From NCBI GenBank assembly GCA_964412385.1, contig CAYPOV010000235.1, positions 1 through 7,547 of the forward strand: a DNA stretch of 7,547 bases, read 5' to 3'. Below are positions 6,261-7,547 of this stretch, in pieces (positions within the stretch are counted from its first letter, which is position 1; each line of letters begins with the position of its first letter). The stretch is from JBGSYN01 sp964412385. GTDB lineage: Bacteria > Pseudomonadota > Alphaproteobacteria > Geminicoccales > Geminicoccaceae. The notes under the pieces were generated by a model. The model did not search any database. It was not told the origin of the DNA and saw nothing but the letters and a program-made list of their open reading frames with translations. Both the position numbers and the translations under genes were made by a program.

Positions 6261-6563
6261 ATGTCGGAAAACACCATAAGGTCCAGAAGCCATCTCCTAA
6301 AAGCGGGTACGGTTCTTGTCGCGGGCTTGCTGGTGATGGCCTCCGGTCAAGCGATCGCAGGTAAGTCCACGGCCAGCCTTTCGGTTCGCGTCAAGGTGGT
6401 GAGCCCTTGCGGGCAATCGGCTACCGTCTCTCAATACGGAATTGCCTGTGGTGACGAGACCGTTGGAGGCAGCTCGGCGACGCAGGGTGTGACGCTCAAT
6501 GCCCCGCCACCGGCACTTGTTCACACGGATCGTGAACAAGGTGTTCAAACTGTCGTGTTTTAA
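6261..6563 (+). CDS. Short secreted pilin-like protein of unknown function
   Basis: A 100-aa protein starting at an ATG with GGAG 8 nt upstream. Residues 1-33 make a Sec signal peptide: basic positions up to Lys14, the hydrophobic core AGTVLVAGLLVMA, and likely cleavage at AIA/GK. The mature product is only about 67 residues. It begins STASLSVRVKVVSPCG, an alternating polar/hydrophobic strand leading to Cys50. This resembles the donor strand and first strand of the SCPU pilin upstream (GQLAVSATVLSGC). Cys63 (YGIACG) could pair with Cys50. The rest is Gly/Ser/Thr-rich, then APPPA, and the chain ends GVQTVVF, similar to the final strand of pilins. The usual middle of an SCPU domain is missing. 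It could be an accessory fimbrial piece, a shaft-end or anchoring subunit, or a shortened pilin relic. I do not recognise a named family. Its own ribosome site and the 150-bp gap suggest a separate transcription unit. Confidence 0.65.
   Translation: MSENTIRSRSHLLKAGTVLVAGLLVMASGQAIAGKSTASLSVRVKVVSPCGQSATVSQYGIACGDETVGGSSATQGVTLNAPPPALVHTDREQGVQTVVF
6516..6540. repeat. Perfect 9-bp inverted repeat (hairpin) near the 3' end of the short gene
   Basis: CTTGTTCAC (6516-6524) and GTGAACAAG (6532-6540) are perfect inverted copies around the 7-nt loop ACGGATC. A competing smaller stem, TGAAC (6533-6537) with GTTCA (6543-6547), shares the right arm. A third copy of TTGTTCACA lies upstream of the same gene at 6195-6203. 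No T-run follows directly, so it is not a standard terminator. It overlaps codons 86-94 of the 100-aa gene. Confidence 0.45.
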
Positions 6564-6566
6564 ACG

Positions 6567-6647
6567 ATTTTCGCCGTTTTCCTTGGCGAGTTCCGTGCAA
6601 CAGTGATAAGGCGTTTTTGATCGCAAATTCACGCATGAGGCGAAAAT
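6567..6647. repeat. Long-range inverted repeat in the gap before the transglycosylase gene
   Basis: ATTTTCGCC (6567-6575) and GGCGAAAAT (6639-6647) are perfect 9-bp inverted copies 63 nt apart, in the 126-bp gene-free stretch 6564-6689. TCGCC (6571-6575) can also pair locally with GGCGA (6585-6589), and its CGCC with the GGCG at 6610-6613 that directly precedes five T residues. The arms could therefore form alternative RNA structures, one of them weakly terminator-like. No clear promoter for the next gene is seen here. Confidence 0.3.
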
Positions 6648-6689
6648 GTGATTTCACACGGCTGCCTCAATTGTATCGGAACTCGAGAG

Positions 6690-7547
6690 ATGCTTTGGCG
6701 AAGGTTTCGGTTGGTATTGGCTGCCGTGTTGGCATTGGTGATCCATGAAGCAAGTGCGGCCGAGCAGTCGTTTTCGGCGTGGCTCGAAAATGTCAAACAA
6801 GAGGCAGTTGCACAGGGAATATCACCCAATACGGCTGGTGCCGCATTGAATTCGGTGGTCTTCGAGCCCAAGGTCGTCGAACTGGATCGCAAGCAGCCTG
6901 AGGGGCGCTTGACCTTCAGCGAGTATCGAAGGCGTGTCTTGAGCAATCAGCGGATCGCACAAGGCAAGCGACTTCTTCAGGAACACGCCGAAATTCTCGA
7001 TGAGATTGAGCGCGCCTACGGAGTGCCGGCCCAGGTCATTGTCGCTCTTTGGGGAATCGAATCGAGTTATGGCCAATATAGGGGCCAATTCCCCGTCATT
7101 CAGTCGCTCGCAAGCCTCGCCTATGACGGCCGTCGTGCCGAATTCTTCAAGCAACAATTGTTCGCAGCTATGCGCATTATCGATCGTGGAGACATCACTA
7201 TTGATGCGATGCAAGGCTCCTGGGCCGGAGCTATGGGGCAGTCGCAATTCATGCCGACGACATTCCTCGATTACGCCATCGACCATGACCGCGATGGGCG
7301 CCGCGATATTTGGGGCAATCATGCCGATATCTTTGCCTCGATGGCGAACTATTTGAGGCAGGCGGGTTGGCAATCCGGATATCGCTGGGGCAGACCGGTC
7401 GATCTTGCCCAAACAATCGACTTCGGCTCGACGGGTTTGGACACGCGCCGTCCGTTGCAAGATTGGCACGAATTGGGCATTCGGCGGCAAGGTGGGGGTC
7501 ATCTACCCGAAGTCGATATTGACGCGTCGCTGCTGCTCATGGACGAC
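6690..7547 (+). CDS. Lytic murein transglycosylase, MltB/SLT_2 family (3' partial)
   Basis: The first 286 residues of a peptidoglycan lytic transglycosylase, running off the window end. The ATG at 6690 has GGAA about 8 nt upstream and gives a signal peptide, MLWRRFRLVLAA to ASA/AE (cleavage near residue 23), without a lipobox cysteine, so a soluble periplasmic form is expected. FSAWLENVKQEAVAQGIS (28-45) is the usual start of the mature family. The catalytic region is ALWGIESSYGQYRG (119-132), with Glu124 as the likely acid/base. SWAGAMGQSQFMPT (177-190) is the second hallmark. An EF-hand-like loop, DHDRDGRRDIWGN (198-210), matches the metal loop seen in MltB/Slt35. The enzyme cleaves the MurNAc-GlcNAc bond to form 1,6-anhydro-MurNAc. 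Relatives often carry a C-terminal peptidoglycan-binding domain, which would lie beyond the window. A GTG at 6648 in the same frame would add 14 residues before the signal peptide and is not favoured. Confidence 0.92.
   Translation, partial: MLWRRFRLVLAAVLALVIHEASAAEQSFSAWLENVKQEAVAQGISPNTAGAALNSVVFEPKVVELDRKQPEGRLTFSEYRRRVLSNQRIAQGKRLLQEHAEILDEIERAYGVPAQVIVALWGIESSYGQYRGQFPVIQSLASLAYDGRRAEFFKQQLFAAMRIIDRGDITIDAMQGSWAGAMGQSQFMPTTFLDYAIDHDRDGRRDIWGNHADIFASMANYLRQAGWQSGYRWGRPVDLAQTIDFGSTGLDTRRPLQDWHELGIRRQGGGHLPEVDIDASLLLMDD

Noticed and set aside
6647..6658. CRP-like site TGTGA-TT-TCACA upstream of the transglycosylase
   Set aside because: The half-sites are separated by 2 nt rather than the 6 nt of a CRP site, so it is just a short inverted repeat.
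6822..7502. 226-aa open frame on the minus strand opposite the transglycosylase
   Set aside because: The plus-strand frame carries the catalytic motif WGIESSYG and a signal peptide; the antisense frame has no family signature.

Overview
The window looks like chromosomal DNA of a Gram-negative alphaproteobacterium, probably of the Hyphomicrobiales type. This is an inference from the family mix (orphan hybrid kinase, spore-coat-U type fimbriae, short MltB-like transglycosylase), the moderately GC-rich coding sequence and the AT-rich promoters. No species can be named. Every gene I can support is on the + strand.

Layout. Positions 1-94 hold a good sigma70-like promoter and a leader. 95-1672 encodes a soluble hybrid histidine kinase with no sensor domain: HisKA, HATPase, a degenerate receiver and an intact receiver. 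A very AT-rich 143-bp gap (1673-1815) with promoter-like boxes and an inverted repeat follows. 1816-6110 is a compact, translationally coupled chaperone-usher operon of the archaic/sigma-fimbrial kind: pilin with a spore coat U (SCPU) domain, PapD-like chaperone, outer-membrane usher, second SCPU subunit. The spacings are +2 nt, a 38-nt overlap and a 16-nt overlap. After a 150-bp gap with a promoter-like sequence and a perfect 12-bp palindrome comes a 100-aa secreted protein (6261-6563). Its mature start resembles a pilin donor strand, but the body is far too short for a normal pilin. A 126-bp structured gap separates it from a lytic murein transglycosylase (6690 to the window end, 3' partial).

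How the genes fit together. The pilin would be exported by Sec, held by the chaperone and assembled through the usher by donor-strand complementation. The second subunit lacks an N-terminal donor strand, so it can only sit at the distal end, which implies a minimal two-subunit pilus. The 100-aa protein may be an accessory, capping or anchoring piece. The kinase may control surface attachment and the transglycosylase may remodel peptidoglycan for envelope structures, but both links rest on position only.

The chaperone-usher class is known. The less ordinary points are the single-domain donor-strand-less putative tip, the mini-pilin-like protein, the roughly 120-residue Pro/Ser/acidic extension at the usher N-terminus, and the kinase's two unusual phosphotransfer positions (Glu at the receiver-1 phosphosite and Glu at H+4 in the H box).
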